A DNA stretch of 6,893 nt from Gammaproteobacteria bacterium (GTDB lineage: Bacteria > Pseudomonadota > Gammaproteobacteria > Steroidobacterales > Steroidobacteraceae): positions 1-6,893 of the forward strand of contig JANXYA010000210.1 of NCBI GenBank assembly GCA_025350345.1. The letters are read 5' to 3'. Shown here one piece after another: positions 5,256 to 6,893 of the stretch. A model generated the notes under the pieces. That model did no database searches and was not told where the DNA came from. It saw nothing but the letters and a program-made list of their open reading frames with translations. Positions within the stretch are counted from its first letter, which is position 1. Each line of letters starts with the position of its first letter. Both the position numbers and the translations under genes were made by a program.

Positions 5256-6019
5256 GGCAGCTGCTGATCGACGCGGGCAATACGCGCCTGAAATGGGCGA
5301 CGCTGCGGGGCGCAAGGCTCGGGCGCACGCAGGTGTCCGCATGGAGCGAGCGCACGGTGGCGCCAATCGCCCGCCGACTGCTCCGCGGCCGCTTCGATCG
5401 CGTGCTGGTCTGCAGCGTTGCCGGTGCGGTGCTCGAGCGCGCCCTGCGCCAGGCGGCGCGCGCCGCCGGCGCGCCGGCACCGCAATTCATCCGCAGCACG
5501 CGGCATGCGGCGGGCGTGCGCAATGGCTACGTGCAGCCCTGGCGGCTCGGCGCCGACCGCTGGGTCGCGCTGCTGGGCGCGCGCGCGCGCTATCCGGGCC
5601 GGGCCCTGTGCATCGTCGATGTGGGTACCGCGCTGACGATCGATCTGCTGGACACCGAAGGGCAGCATCGCGGCGGAATGATCACGCCTGGACCGGCCCT
5701 GATGGTGGAATCACTGCTGCGGGACACGGCGGGCATCCGTCGCCGTGCCGGCCGTCGCTTCGGTGCCGCCGTGCGCCCCGCTGCGACGTTCGGCCGCAGC
5801 ACGCGCGCCGGACTGCTGTCCGGAAGCGCGCTGGCCTGCGCCGCCCTCGTAGAGCGCTCGGTGCGGGAGGCACGCGCTGAGCTGGGCGGCAGGCCGCGAC
5901 TGCTGTTGGCGGGCGGCGGCGCCGCGCCGGTGGCCGCGTTCCTGCGGATCGCGTACCAGCGAGTCGATGCGCTGGTGATCCAGGGCCTGGCGATGCTCGC
6001 TGCACTGAATTCCCGTTAG
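5252..6019 (+). CDS. coaX: Type III pantothenate kinase CoaX
   Basis: Catalyses ATP-dependent phosphorylation of pantothenate, the first step of coenzyme A synthesis. It belongs to the ASKHA fold, is unrelated to E. coli CoaA, and the type is generally insensitive to CoA feedback. Motifs visible are LLIDAGNTRLKW (residues 4-15, phosphate-binding DxGNT), GYVQPWRLGADRW (92-104) with catalytic Asp102, VDVGTALTID (122-131) and GGMITPG (141-147). The 255 aa length is normal. The start is GTG 5252, overlapping the birA stop as GTGA; it places the phosphate motif four residues in, as the family requires. The protein is very Arg- and Ala-rich, matching the high GC of this segment. A SPOR-domain gene begins 10 nt after the stop. 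Confidence 0.96.
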   Translation: MRQLLIDAGNTRLKWATLRGARLGRTQVSAWSERTVAPIARRLLRGRFDRVLVCSVAGAVLERALRQAARAAGAPAPQFIRSTRHAAGVRNGYVQPWRLGADRWVALLGARARYPGRALCIVDVGTALTIDLLDTEGQHRGGMITPGPALMVESLLRDTAGIRRRAGRRFGAAVRPAATFGRSTRAGLLSGSALACAALVERSVREARAELGGRPRLLLAGGGAAPVAAFLRIAYQRVDALVIQGLAMLAALNSR

Positions 6020-6029
6020 AATTGCGCGG

Positions 6030-6674
6030 ATGCGACCTCTCATCTATACGTTCGTGCTGGCCAATCTGCTGTTCTTCGGCTGGGCGCGCTGGATAGACGT
6101 GCCGCTGGCCGGACACAAGAGCGCGGCCGGTGCTCCTCTGCAACTGGCGCCGGCGCTCGCTGCGGGTGCGGTTCCAGCGGCAGCTGCGCCGGGCGGGGGC
6201 GATCCGGGCGCCGGCCCGGGGCATTGCGTTTCGCTGGGTCCATTGACGGACACCGTGGCCACCGCCGCGGTCGCCACGGCGCTGCGGGCCCGCAATCTTA
6301 ATCCGCGCGAGCACCAGGGAACGGCGGTCATGAACGACGGCTATCTGGTCTACGTCGATCATCTCGACAGCGCGGCCGCACGCAGCCGCGCGCTGAAGCG
6401 GCTGAGCAGCGGCGGGGTGCGCGACGCCGCGGCGCTGCCCGACACGAACAAGGTTTCAGCGGGCCTGTTCAGCAGCAAGGAAGGCGCGGAGCAGCGCGCC
6501 GCCGCGGTGCGCGCGGCCGGGCTGGCGCCGATCGTCGATGCGCGCACCCACACCATCAGTGCCTACTGGCTCAACGTACAACTGGCAATCGATTTCCCGC
6601 CGCCGGCCGTGCCGGCACTCGTCGCCGGGCTGAACCTGCCCAGCGAGCCTGCCTGGGGCAACTGCGGCCCGTGA
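6030..6674 (+). CDS. Membrane-anchored SPOR-domain protein
   Basis: A probable single-pass inner-membrane protein of 214 aa with a periplasmic C-terminus. Residues 4-19 (LIYTFVLANLLFFGWA) form a signal anchor, followed by an Ala/Gly/Pro-rich linker (about 27-64). A partial SPOR-like strand-helix unit starts at Cys66 (CVSLGPL). A SPOR-type fold spans about 104-172: strand GYLVYV, helix through SAAARSRALKRL, KVSAGLFSSKEGAEQR and a second helix ending at GLAPIV. SPOR domains bind peptidoglycan lacking stem peptides, often at division sites. The exact role of this family is unknown, but the gene commonly follows birA-coaX in gammaproteobacteria. It lies 10 nt after coaX without a clear Shine-Dalgarno sequence. 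The stop overlaps the tRNA promoter's -35 element. The low-complexity linker lowers certainty of function, not of coding. Confidence 0.82.
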   Translation: MRPLIYTFVLANLLFFGWARWIDVPLAGHKSAAGAPLQLAPALAAGAVPAAAAPGGGDPGAGPGHCVSLGPLTDTVATAAVATALRARNLNPREHQGTAVMNDGYLVYVDHLDSAAARSRALKRLSSGGVRDAAALPDTNKVSAGLFSSKEGAEQRAAAVRAAGLAPIVDARTHTISAYWLNVQLAIDFPPPAVPALVAGLNLPSEPAWGNCGP

Positions 6675-6699
6675 CCGCATGGCGCCGGGCCGCTATGAT
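6671..6699 (+). promoter_or_regulatory. tRNA-Thr promoter
   Basis: GTGACC (6671-6676, 4 of 6 to TTGACA) is separated by exactly 17 nt from TATGAT (6694-6699, 5 of 6 to TATAAT). The predicted start is near 6706, about 8 nt before the mature tRNA. The stretch after the -10 (GTCCGGCC) is GC-rich, as in stringently controlled stable-RNA promoters. The -35 overlaps the SPOR gene stop codon. Confidence 0.65.
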
Positions 6700-6713
6700 T
6701 TGTCCGGCCTGAC

Positions 6714-6789
<76 letters not shown>

Positions 6790-6893
6790 ATAATTCAGCA
6801 AGTTAAGCGTGAACTACGTAGTCGGCGTGGCGCCATGTAAGCCACGTGTAAGCCGCCAGAGATCTTGCCGCACTGGAACGATGCTAAGCGGCC
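6790..6893. repeat. Repeat-bearing tail after tRNA-Thr (four TAAGC, tandem 11-mer, dyads)
   Basis: No second tRNA or coding frame is seen to the window edge. TAAGC occurs at 6804, 6838, 6849 and 6885. Two 11-mers in tandem, ATGTAAGCCAC (6835-6845) and GTGTAAGCCGC (6846-6856), differ at two bases. ACTACGTAGT (6813-6822) is a perfect palindrome. CGTGGC (6826-6831) pairs with GCCACG (6841-6846) around a 9-nt loop but has no T-run. Function is unknown: a processing spacer, a weak transcription-end hairpin or integrase-type sites are possible. Confidence 0.35.

Overview
The window looks like chromosomal DNA of a GC-rich gammaproteobacterium. The birA - type III pantothenate kinase - SPOR gene - tRNA-Thr(TGU) order is typical of that class. 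The protein sequences resemble the Xanthomonadales/Nevskiales/Steroidobacterales side, but the genus cannot be fixed from this sequence. No insertion sequence, phage gene, CRISPR array or rRNA is visible.

Left half, all on the minus strand (1-3023): a polyhydroxyalkanoate (PHA) storage locus. In transcription order it holds phaR (PHA-responsive repressor), a short-chain dehydrogenase/reductase only 13 nt downstream, an AT-rich regulatory gap of about 206 nt, a 119-aa phasin, a strong intrinsic terminator, and the first 339 codons of a class I-type PHA synthase (phaC) that runs off the left edge. Putative promoters of phaR and of the phasin each carry a TGC-N3-GCA element over the -35 hexamer. 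This fits the known model in which PhaR represses phasin and itself until PHA granules titrate it away. The phasin-phaC junction holds the terminator and an overlapping, mutually exclusive upstream hairpin, so phaC dosage may be set by read-through.

Middle (3024-3303): a divergent intergenic region between phaR and the rightward genes.

Right half, plus strand (3304-6789): a tightly packed set made of a CtlX-like arginine-deiminase-superfamily hydrolase, birA (biotin ligase/repressor), coaX (type III pantothenate kinase) and a membrane-anchored SPOR-domain protein. The first two junctions are 4-nt GTGA stop/start overlaps, implying translational coupling. A tRNA-Thr(TGU) gene with its own recognisable promoter follows. 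The layout matches the birA - pantothenate kinase - thrU neighbourhood of E. coli, with CoaX in the slot held there by the unrelated CoaA. The expected next tRNA is not found in the 104 nt after tRNA-Thr; that tail instead has four TAAGC repeats and a small dyad.

I see no clearly undescribed system. The best leads are the shared PhaR-like operators, the attenuator-like phasin/phaC junction, the inverted repeat covering the phasin Shine-Dalgarno sequence, and the repeat-rich tail after the tRNA.
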